From: Spirochaetota bacterium
GTDB taxonomy: Bacteria; Spirochaetota; JAGLSM01; JAKPMW01
Direction of reading: 5' to 3'
DNA length: 13,135 nucleotides
NCBI GenBank assembly: GCA_029548715.1
Contig: JAKPMW010000139.1
Coordinates: 1 to 13,135 of the forward strand
Part shown: positions 1 to 5,998 of the stretch, piece by piece
Layout of the letters: each line of letters opens with the position of its first letter
How positions within the stretch are numbered: position 1 is the first letter of the stretch
The notes under the pieces: generated by a model
Told to the model about the DNA's origin: nothing
Database searches by the model: none
The model's input: only the letters and a program-made list of their open reading frames with translations
Position numbers and translations under genes: made by a program

Positions 1-345
1 CACCCAATGTGCCATCGAGTCAGGGAGGATGATGCGCAGGGGTGCGCCCCGCCTGACCGAACAACCCCACGCCCAGACGGGAGAGAGCGGCCACTCCTGC
101 CGCACAAGGGTATCGTGCGGCAATTCGCCTTCCGGCCTGACCGTGACGGTCTCATGCACGGGAGCACGCAGATAGGCCCAGACGCCTCCGGATGGAAGCG
201 TATTGCGTGAAATACCGTGCGGGTATTCCCTTTCAAAAACAAGAACCGGAACCAAACGGTCCGGAGTGATCCTGATCACGTCAGCCGTCCCGGGGAAGGT
301 CATGAACAGCAGTATCGCGCACAGACCAAGCTGACCTGGTTTCAT
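1..345 (-). CDS. Secreted protein of unknown function, C-terminus beyond the window
   Basis: An open frame of 115 codons starts with ATG at 345 and runs without a stop to the window edge, so the protein is incomplete at its C-terminus. The first 21 residues look like a Sec signal peptide: a lysine at position 2, then a hydrophobic stretch (LGLCAILLFMTF) and a likely cleavage region around PGTAD. The rest is a beta-rich-looking, proline- and arginine-rich mature part with several tryptophans. I do not recognise a family. Its ATG overlaps the TGA of the helicase gene by four bases (ATGA), which implies co-transcription and probable translational coupling. Why an exported protein would be coupled to a DNA helicase gene is unclear; the linkage may be incidental. 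Confidence 0.72.
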   Translation of the reverse strand, partial: MKPGQLGLCAILLFMTFPGTADVIRITPDRLVPVLVFEREYPHGISRNTLPSGGVWAYLRAPVHETVTVRPEGELPHDTLVRQEWPLSPVWAWGCSVRRGAPLRIILPDSMAHWV

Positions 346-2861
346 TCAAACCTCGCGAGCAATTGATGCGCCGCCTCGGCGATTTCCCGGTCAGCACCAT
401 CAAGGCGCATCGTCGCAGGCAGACTCTGCAAAAAAGTCCTGCCGTACCGTTTGCTGACAATGCGCGGGTCAAGGACAACCACGATGCCGTAATCATCCCG
501 GGTCCGCATCAGCCGTCCAAACCCCTGCCTGAACCGGATGACAGCGTGTGGCAGCGAATACTCGGTGAAGGAGGAGTGCCCTGACTCTTCGATTTCCTGC
601 ATCCTGGCACTGACCAGGGGATCATCCGGAACCATAAAGGGAAGCCGGACTATGACAACTGCGATCAGGCGGTCGCCCTTGACGTCCACGCCCTCCCAAA
701 ACGAGTTTGTCCCGAAAAGCACGGCATTGGGCAGGGTACGGAATGTTCCCAGAAGATGTATCCTGTCACGATCACCCTGCCTGAGACAGGTACTGGCCAT
801 GTCCTCGGGAATGCAGGCCATCGTGGCATCCCAGCAGTCCATGAGCATGCGCCAGGATGTAAACAGAAAGAAAATCCGTCCCCGTGTCGCTGAAATAAAG
901 CCGCGGGCAAAACGGGCAAAGCGCTGGGGAAAATCCGGGTCGGGTCGTTCGGGAAAACCGGTATTCACCGCAAGGAGAACCCGTCTCCCATAGTCGAATT
1001 CGGAAGGCAGTTGCCAGTACCCCTGGTGTGATGCCGGCAAAAGATCAAGCCCGATCCTGCTGGCAAAAAAATCAAATTTGCCACTGCTGCCGGCAAGCGT
1101 GGCAGAGGTATACACCACGCCCCGGCTTTTCGAATGCAGTACCTCATTGAGGATTTCGCGGACCGAAAGCGGGGAGCGAAAGAGGGAGAGACGCAGCCTT
1201 CCACGATACTGCCTCTGCTCGACCCAGTACACCATGTCGCGCCGGGACATCGGGGGAAAATCAGCCAGTAAGCCGGCATAACGCTCGATCCGGGACGAAA
1301 GCTGCAAGACCTGCTGAGCGGCAAAGGCACAGTCAGCGGTTTCCTCGTCCTCCTCATCCGGGCGTTTTCCGGCTATCTCAATGACCCGTGAGGCCAGTTC
1401 CTGCATGGCAACAGCGAGGGCCGCCAGGGGAACATGCAGCCGGGCCAGGGGGGCGGCCATCATCTGGCGAACACCCTGGTCTGTACTTTCAATCCTGAAG
1501 GTCAGACTTCCCTCGCATCCGGTCCGGGCCGAAAAAATCGTACCCAGCTCCTCAAAGCATGGTTCGACAAGACGATGAACCTCCTGTATCGCCGGTACAA
1601 TGTCCTGCATGATGCTCTGCACAAGCTCGTCAGCCTGGCTGCCCATGGCGGGAAGCAGCCTTGCCAGGGAATGCACAACCCCGGCCTGCCGGGCACCCTT
1701 GTGGGCAATTCTGCCCAACTGCCGGGCGATACTTCCGGCAGAAACCTCATCCCCAAAGCAGTCTGTCGCCACATCCTCAAGATTATGGGCTTCATCCACA
1801 ACGATCCGGTCGACAGGGGGCAGGACGCCCCCACCTGCTCCGTTATCACGCTGCATAGCCAGATCGGTGCAAAACAGGGCGTGATTGGAAACAAGGATGC
1901 GGGCTTCGACCGCCTTTCGCCGTGCCATGCGGAAAAAACACTCCTGCACAAATGGGCAGCGGGGCCCGGGACAAAAGTCTCCATCACTCGCAACACGATC
2001 CCAGAGATCCTCGGCAATCCCCGAAAGTTCAGCCCGGTCTCCTGCCAGTGTCGTATCCATCCAGGCCGCCAGTGATTCAAGCTGGGCCAGATCCTCACGG
2101 GGGAACAGTTCCTGGCTGCTGCCATCCAAACCCTCAAGCACTCTCCGGCGACAGATATAATTACTCCGCCCCTTGACAAGGACCGCCGGGAATTCATCGC
2201 CGATGACAGTCCGGACAAAGGGAATATCCTTGTCAAACAACTGGTGCTGGAGATTGATGGTGTGGGTTGACACAAGGACCCTCTTGCCATTGGCAAGCGC
2301 CCATGTAACCAGGGGGATCAGGTACGCCAGTGTCTTGCCGGTTCCGGTTGGAGCCTCGATGACTCCATGAATCCCACTGTTGCATACCTCGGCCACATAC
2401 CCTGCCATGTTTCTTTGCGAGGCCCGTGGCTCATATCCTTCAAGCAGGCGGGCGATACGGCCATCGGAGGAAAAGTCATCCCGGACCGAATCCGCCTTGA
2501 TCAGAGCGGGAACCCGGGCAATAACCGGTTCGGTCACTGCGTAATATTGGCTGGCATCATTATCGATAATGAAAAACGCCACTTCCTGAGCGGACAGCCA
2601 GGCAGATATGGACACATCAGCATCGGATGGCCTCAGGTGGCCACCGGGGTGGTTGTGGATAACCACATTCCAGGGAGGCCTGACCGGCATGCCTGCGGCG
2701 ACGGAGGAGGCGTTCCCCCTGGCAAGAACCCCGATCTCCACAAGTCTCCGGTTTGAATCAATCCGGCCACAAAAATACACCTCAGCCCCGCCAGCCTCGC
2801 GTATGGCATCCTGAAGAGCTGCTATGACCGGGGCGTCAGTGATTCCGTCAAGTGCTGGCAT
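342..2861 (-). CDS. JAMM/RadC-like domain fused to a DinG/XPD-family iron-sulfur helicase
   Basis: This 839-residue two-part protein is probably cytoplasmic and acts on DNA. Residues about 10-115 form a JAMM (JAB/RadC-like) metal-binding domain: H69-N-H71-P, then S79 and D82 match the H-x-H-x7-S-x-x-D motif exactly, with E42 as candidate for the upstream glutamate. Residues about 140-839 form a superfamily 2 helicase of the DinG/YoaA/XPD group: Walker A APTGTGKT at 170-177, DEAH at 356-359, and motif VI QGFGRLMR at 779-786. Four cysteines, C237, C297, C302 and C308, have the spacing of the [4Fe-4S] cluster of DinG. Family knowledge gives ATP-dependent 5'-3' unwinding, often in repair of replication-blocking structures. 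The JAMM part could bind a partner or cut a peptide or modifier; that is unknown. No clear Shine-Dalgarno precedes the ATG, but no other in-frame ATG, GTG or TTG lies between it and the upstream stop. Confidence 0.9.
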   Translation of the reverse strand: MPALDGITDAPVIAALQDAIREAGGAEVYFCGRIDSNRRLVEIGVLARGNASSVAAGMPVRPPWNVVIHNHPGGHLRPSDADVSISAWLSAQEVAFFIIDNDASQYYAVTEPVIARVPALIKADSVRDDFSSDGRIARLLEGYEPRASQRNMAGYVAEVCNSGIHGVIEAPTGTGKTLAYLIPLVTWALANGKRVLVSTHTINLQHQLFDKDIPFVRTVIGDEFPAVLVKGRSNYICRRRVLEGLDGSSQELFPREDLAQLESLAAWMDTTLAGDRAELSGIAEDLWDRVASDGDFCPGPRCPFVQECFFRMARRKAVEARILVSNHALFCTDLAMQRDNGAGGGVLPPVDRIVVDEAHNLEDVATDCFGDEVSAGSIARQLGRIAHKGARQAGVVHSLARLLPAMGSQADELVQSIMQDIVPAIQEVHRLVEPCFEELGTIFSARTGCEGSLTFRIESTDQGVRQMMAAPLARLHVPLAALAVAMQELASRVIEIAGKRPDEEDEETADCAFAAQQVLQLSSRIERYAGLLADFPPMSRRDMVYWVEQRQYRGRLRLSLFRSPLSVREILNEVLHSKSRGVVYTSATLAGSSGKFDFFASRIGLDLLPASHQGYWQLPSEFDYGRRVLLAVNTGFPERPDPDFPQRFARFARGFISATRGRIFFLFTSWRMLMDCWDATMACIPEDMASTCLRQGDRDRIHLLGTFRTLPNAVLFGTNSFWEGVDVKGDRLIAVVIVRLPFMVPDDPLVSARMQEIEESGHSSFTEYSLPHAVIRFRQGFGRLMRTRDDYGIVVVLDPRIVSKRYGRTFLQSLPATMRLDGADREIAEAAHQLLARFE

Positions 2862-2904
2862 GCAGTAAATGTACGCTGCAAATGCCCCCCACGCCTTCTT
2901 TTCA

Positions 2905-2934
2905 TTGACTTTTCACTGCAAGCAGAAGTAGCTT
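2905..2934 (+). promoter_or_regulatory. Putative sigma70-type promoter of rpmB
   Basis: TTGACT at 2905-2910 is followed after 18 bases by TAGCTT at 2929-2934. The -35 is good and the -10 is weak (T, A and final T match). It points at rpmB, whose start codon lies about 55 bases after the expected start of transcription. No comparable divergent promoter for the helicase gene was found. Confidence 0.5.
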
Positions 2935-2995
2935 TATTCCCGTGCCGGTCGTGGGTCTCTTCCTTCTCCGGCAATGAAGAGCTACGAGGTTCGCC

Positions 2996-3190
2996 ATGTC
3001 GAGAAAATGTGAAGTCTGCGGAAAAGGAAGCATCGTGGGAAACACGATCAGCCACTCCCATCGCAAGGCCCGCCGCAGCTGGTTGCCCAACATCCGCAAG
3101 ATCAAGGTCCGGGAAGAAAACGGTACTGTCTGCACCAAGGCTGTCTGCACCCGCTGTCTGCGTTCAAACAAGGTCACAAAAGCGTTGTAA
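2996..3190 (+). CDS. rpmB: 50S ribosomal protein L28
   Basis: L28 is a small structural protein of the large ribosomal subunit. The 64-residue product starts MSRKCEVCGK and has the usual basic middle (SHRKARRSW, PNIRKIKV). Two cysteine pairs, C5/C8 and C51/C54, mark the zinc-ribbon (C+) form of L28 that needs zinc for folding. The start is fixed by GAGGT at 2986-2990, six bases before the ATG after the GAGG core. It is the only gene read on the plus strand here, is single-gene between its own promoter and a strong terminator, and faces the sigma factor gene tail to tail. Confidence 0.97.
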   Translation: MSRKCEVCGKGSIVGNTISHSHRKARRSWLPNIRKIKVREENGTVCTKAVCTRCLRSNKVTKAL

Positions 3191-3207
3191 GTGCCCTCCT
3201 GATCCAG

Positions 3208-3237
3208 AAAAAAAGAGGCCCCTGGCCTCTTTTTTTT
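3208..3237. terminator. Bidirectional intrinsic terminator after rpmB
   Basis: AGAGGCC (3214-3220) pairs with GGCCTCT (3224-3230) around a three-base loop. The stem is extended by a run of A before and T after, so it works as a U-tract hairpin on both strands. It lies 17 bases after the rpmB stop and can also act as a backup for the convergent sigma factor transcript. Confidence 0.93.
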
Positions 3238-3271
3238 GTTTTCAGCCTGCATGCAGGAGGACCGGGCGAAC

Positions 3272-3298
3272 AAAAGACCGCTGCCGACGGCAGCGGTC
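3272..3298 (-). terminator. Intrinsic terminator of the 284-residue sigma factor gene
   Basis: On the minus strand GACCGCTGCC and GGCAGCGGTC form a perfect 10-bp stem with a three-base loop, followed by TTTTG. It begins 25 bases after the stop codon of the sigma factor gene. Together with the rpmB terminator it separates two convergent transcripts. Confidence 0.88.
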
Positions 3299-3323
3299 CC
3301 ATTGTGGAGGTTGTATCCCGGGA

Positions 3324-4178
3324 TCAGTCAAGGTACTCCCTGAGGTAGGAGTATTTCTCGCGGATCTTGCGCAGGGCCTTCATCTCAATCTGGCGCACGG
3401 TCTCCGCCGAGATCCCGAAATGATCGCCCATCCGCTTGAGAGTGCATTTCCGGTCGGTATTGAACCCGTAACGGCACGCCAGAACCATCCGCTCCTTGGG
3501 TACCAGTGAACGCAGCACATCATGCGTTTCACGTCTGAGGGTATCCTGCAGGACAAGGTGATCCGGTGAAAACGTGTAGTCCTCAAGAATGTTGAAGAGA
3601 GCACAATCATCACTCGACAGCGAATTTTCAAACGAAACAACGGGATTGGTGATCCCCATCAGGGCATCCACCTCATGGATGTCCATGTTCATTTCAAGCG
3701 CAATCTCATCAACCGTAGGAACCCTGCGCAGGCTCTGGTTGAGTGAATTCCATACCTTGCGGATATGCCGCAGTTTTTCTTCCTTGCGATGCGGAATCCG
3801 AATCATGCGCTTTTTGAGTGAAAGGCTGCGTACTATGGATTGCTTGATCCACCAGGAGGCATAGGTCGAAAAGCGGACAGCCCGGCGATAATCGTATTTC
3901 TCCGCCGCCTTGATAAGACCCAGGTTGCCATCCTGGATTATGTCCATTATCTGGTATTCCTTGGTCACATACTGCTTGGCAATCTTGACCACCAGTCTGA
4001 GATTGGCCTTGATGAGTGCATCAAGAGCTGCCTTGTCACCCCTGAGGATTTTTTTCGAAAGAGCCTTTTCCTCTTCAAAGTTCAGCAACGGGGTACGGTT
4101 GATCTCATCAAAATAGAGTTTGATAAAGTCTTCGTCTTCACTCCGCAGGTCTCTTCGTTCCCGAATCCCGATATTCAT
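3324..4178 (-). CDS. Alternative sigma70-family sigma factor (group 2, no region 1.1), sigma54-controlled
   Basis: The 284-residue protein directs RNA polymerase to a promoter set. It has region 1.2 (about 17-50), region 2 (53-130, with VRFSTYASWWIKQSI at 101-115 for promoter melting and -10 contact), region 3 (131-205) and region 4 (216-280, with the 4.2 helix-turn-helix at 246-272). There is no region 1.1, so this is a group 2 factor of about the size of Borrelia RpoS. In 4.2 the recognition helix reads SAETVRQIE where primary factors have TRERIRQIE, so -35 recognition may differ. The start is supported by AAAGGAGA, with the AGGAG core five bases upstream of the ATG. The gene is monocistronic: a sigma54-type promoter lies upstream and a hairpin terminator downstream. 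Whether it is a true RpoS orthologue, a heat-shock factor or a lineage-specific factor cannot be settled from motifs alone. Confidence 0.93.
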   Translation of the reverse strand: MNIGIRERRDLRSEDEDFIKLYFDEINRTPLLNFEEEKALSKKILRGDKAALDALIKANLRLVVKIAKQYVTKEYQIMDIIQDGNLGLIKAAEKYDYRRAVRFSTYASWWIKQSIVRSLSLKKRMIRIPHRKEEKLRHIRKVWNSLNQSLRRVPTVDEIALEMNMDIHEVDALMGITNPVVSFENSLSSDDCALFNILEDYTFSPDHLVLQDTLRRETHDVLRSLVPKERMVLACRYGFNTDRKCTLKRMGDHFGISAETVRQIEMKALRKIREKYSYLREYLD

Positions 4179-4226
4179 GCATTCTCCTTTGGTGTGACAG
4201 TCAGGTACACAACACCACAGAAGAAT

Positions 4227-4243
4227 TGCAAATGACGTGCCAG
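4227..4243 (-). promoter_or_regulatory. Sigma54 (-24/-12) promoter of the sigma factor gene
   Basis: The minus strand reads CTGGCACGTCATTTGCA. This matches the sigma54 consensus YTGGCACGrNNNTTGCW at every defined base except r (here T). The invariant GG (4241-4240) and GC (4229-4228) are exactly 10 bases apart. The predicted start near 4216 leaves an untranslated leader of about 38 bases before a good ribosome binding site. No competing sigma70-type promoter was evident between 4179 and 4349. Activation by an enhancer-binding protein is expected for this promoter class. Confidence 0.85.
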
Positions 4244-4279
4244 ACTCGGGAGGAGAAACAGGCCATGAAATAACTATCT

Positions 4280-4291
4280 ATATTGCAATAT
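4280..4291. promoter_or_regulatory. 12-bp palindrome upstream of the sigma54 promoter
   Basis: ATATTGCAATAT is a perfect palindrome centred about 70 bases upstream of the predicted sigma54 start. It sits in an AT-rich patch unlike the surrounding sequence. The position suits an activator or bending-protein site, but a short AT-rich palindrome could arise by chance. Confidence 0.3.
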
Positions 4292-4349
4292 GTTATGGAG
4301 ATGATGGTAGAAAAAAACCTCCATCTGGTGAAATCTTAGCACGCAGAGC

Positions 4350-4379
4350 AAAAAAAACACGGATAATCCGTGTTTTTTT
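4350..4379. terminator. Strong bidirectional terminator ending the rpmE-DUF1385 transcript
   Basis: ACACGGA (4357-4363) pairs with TCCGTGT (4367-4373) around the loop TAA, with a run of A before and T after. The symmetric A/T arms make it work on either strand. It lies about 70 bases after the stop of the DUF1385 gene on the minus strand and insulates the sigma factor promoter region from read-through. Confidence 0.93.
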
Positions 4380-4451
4380 CATGGAAATCGTGTCGAATTT
4401 ATGTCAGTCAGCGCCCGTATCTGTGTCGTTAACGCCACAGTTTTGCACTGC

Positions 4452-5663
4452 TTACGCCTTCCCCTGCCCTGCTCTTCGCGTACTTTTGGGTCTGGAAACT
4501 GCATTCCCGGGCTTTTCTGTCTTCCGCCGCCCACCAGTCCCGCTACCTGCCACGTCACGAGACCTGGTCCCGCGCCCGGCGGACCCGGCCTCTCGTCTGA
4601 CCGGCCTGACAGAAGCCGGCTGCCGTTTTTTGCCGTTTTCGGACGGGCCAACCTGGCCAGCCGGGCCCGGGGCAGCCTCCTGCCGGCGCAAGGCCTCATT
4701 GAGGGCCATGACCGCAACCTTTACCTGACTGTCCTCCGGCTCCTTCGTTGTCAGCTTCTGCAGGGCCAGGCCGGGTGCCATCAGGACACGACAGACGGCA
4801 TGGGACCGGAACTTCCACGAAAGGCGGATAAACTCGTACGCAATCCCGCTCACAATCGGGAGAAGAAGGATGTGCAGCCCGATAATAATCGACTTTTGCA
4901 CAACGATATCCAGCGTTACCCCGCCAGCAAGCTCCCTGAACCAGGGCCAGGCAGCATTCAGTGCCAGGGGAACAAAGGCAAACAGGAGAATGGCCACCAG
5001 CAATACGAAAAACATGAAGCTGGTTCCACAGCGTGGGTGCAGGGTCGTAAATTTTTTCGCGTTGGCCAGCGTCACTTTCTGGCCGGCCTCATGGCAGTTG
5101 ACAGCCTTGTGTTCGGCACCATGAAACTGAAAAACCCGCCTGATGTCCTTCATGAGCGATATCAGGGCGATGTATGCCACAAACATGACGATACGGGTCA
5201 GACCGCTGACCATGTTGAACAGGAAGGGCTCGTCCACTTCCTTGATACCCAGAAGTTCGATAATGATATTGGGCAGGGCGACGAAGAGCCCAAGACCAAA
5301 CACCAGTGAAAAAACCACCATCAGTCCCGTGGCAAATCCCGACATCTGTAGCTTTTCGGCCTTTTTCTTGGCCTTGTCGCGGGCCCTGACCTGCTTTTCG
5401 TCGTTTTCCTCGATTTCCTGCTCAGAGGCAGAAAACATAAGAGCCCTGACCCCGATGACCATGCTCTCGAACAGTGCGGTCATCCCCCGGAGAAAGGGCT
5501 TTGCAAAAACAGGATGCCGTCTGGCGAAGGAAACAGCATCAAACCAGACAACGTCAACCTTTCCGCTCTTGCGCAACAGGCCGACGGCATAGCCGGGCTT
5601 GCTGCGCATCATCACGCCTTCGATGACTGCCTGGCCACCAACCGGGGCAACAGGCTCGCGCAT
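4452..5663 (-). CDS. DUF1385 (YqhQ-like) integral membrane protein with basic C-terminal tail
   Basis: This is a 403-residue inner-membrane protein of the DUF1385 family, whose function is not established. Family marks are GGQAVIEGVMMRS (9-21) near the N-terminus and the FHGAEHKAVNC motif (180-190) with HPRCGTSF (209-216). Four hydrophobic segments fit membrane helices at about 109-131, 152-172, 214-236 and 256-276, with a charged coiled-coil-like stretch at 80-106. Residues about 326-403 are low-complexity, rich in R, K, G, S and P, and unlike the usual short end of this family. ATG at 5663 was chosen because it begins at the conserved domain and lies 10 bases after the rpmE stop; the longer open frame would run through rpmE. 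No strong ribosome binding site is visible. The usual prfA-prmC neighbours of this cluster do not follow. Confidence 0.9.
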   Translation of the reverse strand: MREPVAPVGGQAVIEGVMMRSKPGYAVGLLRKSGKVDVVWFDAVSFARRHPVFAKPFLRGMTALFESMVIGVRALMFSASEQEIEENDEKQVRARDKAKKKAEKLQMSGFATGLMVVFSLVFGLGLFVALPNIIIELLGIKEVDEPFLFNMVSGLTRIVMFVAYIALISLMKDIRRVFQFHGAEHKAVNCHEAGQKVTLANAKKFTTLHPRCGTSFMFFVLLVAILLFAFVPLALNAAWPWFRELAGGVTLDIVVQKSIIIGLHILLLPIVSGIAYEFIRLSWKFRSHAVCRVLMAPGLALQKLTTKEPEDSQVKVAVMALNEALRRQEAAPGPAGQVGPSENGKKRQPASVRPVRREAGSAGRGTRSRDVAGSGTGGRRKTEKPGNAVSRPKSTRRAGQGKA

Positions 5664-5673
5664 CTCGGGAGTG

Positions 5674-5886
5674 TCAGTCTTTTTTGTCTGCGATGTTGTA
5701 GCGCTTCTTGAAGCGGTCGACGCGGCCGGTGCTGTCGACGAGCTTCTGCTTCCCCGTGAAGAAGGGGTGACAGGCCGAGCAGATTTCAACATGGATCTCC
5801 TTTTGAGTCGAACCGGTAACGAAGGTATTGCCGCAGGCACACTTCACCGCGGCCTGATAGTACTCGGGATGAATTCCCTGTTTCAT
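5674..5886 (-). CDS. rpmE: 50S ribosomal protein L31, zinc-binding type
   Basis: L31 sits on the large subunit at the bridge to the small subunit. The 70-residue product starts MKQGIHPEYYQ, the standard opening. Cysteines C16, C18, C36 and C39 are the zinc-binding set of the C+ type, and RFKKRYN near the end is also typical. ATG at 5886 has AGGAG seven bases upstream; the longer open frame lacks both. It has its own promoter in the 112-base gap after rho and is followed after 10 bases by the DUF1385 gene, so the two are probably co-transcribed. Adjacency of rho and rpmE is widespread in bacteria. Confidence 0.97.
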   Translation of the reverse strand: MKQGIHPEYYQAAVKCACGNTFVTGSTQKEIHVEICSACHPFFTGKQKLVDSTGRVDRFKKRYNIADKKD

Positions 5887-5949
5887 TGCATGACTCCTGG
5901 TCAATATCTCTGCCCTGGATTGTACAGACACGGCCCAAGGCTGGCTGTA

Positions 5950-5978
5950 AAAATATGCACGGTCCAGCTTCAAGTCAA
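5950..5978 (-). promoter_or_regulatory. Putative sigma70-type promoter of rpmE
   Basis: On the minus strand TTGACT (5978-5973) is followed after exactly 17 bases by TATTTT (5955-5950). Transcription would begin about 55-60 bases before the rpmE start codon. The nine bases TTGACTTGA beginning at the -35 recur in the rho promoter. Confidence 0.65.
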
Positions 5979-5998
5979 GACACGTCTTTGAAAACCTT

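Noticed and set aside
1434..2075. Plus-strand open frame of 213 codons inside the helicase gene
   Set aside because: It is an antisense shadow of the helicase coding sequence.
3842..4120. Assigning the 284-residue sigma factor to RpoH
   Set aside because: Region 1.2 and region 2 lack distinctive RpoH features that I can recognise, and the sigma54 promoter fits an RpoS-type role better; left as an unassigned group 2 factor.
4254..4272. Plus-strand GGAGGAG-like site followed by ATG AAA TAA
   Set aside because: The frame is only two codons and no further evidence supports a plus-strand transcript here.
4350..4379. Symmetric A/T-flanked palindrome as a transposon or attachment-site end
   Set aside because: It has the form and position of an intrinsic terminator, with no target duplication or transposase nearby.
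4401..5309. Plus-strand open frame of 302 codons
   Set aside because: It lies wholly antisense to the DUF1385 gene, has no ribosome binding site or family resemblance, and is explained by codon bias of the minus-strand gene.
5664..5840. N-terminal extension of the DUF1385 protein to ATG 5840
   Set aside because: It would overlap most of rpmE in another frame, and the conserved domain begins at ATG 5663.
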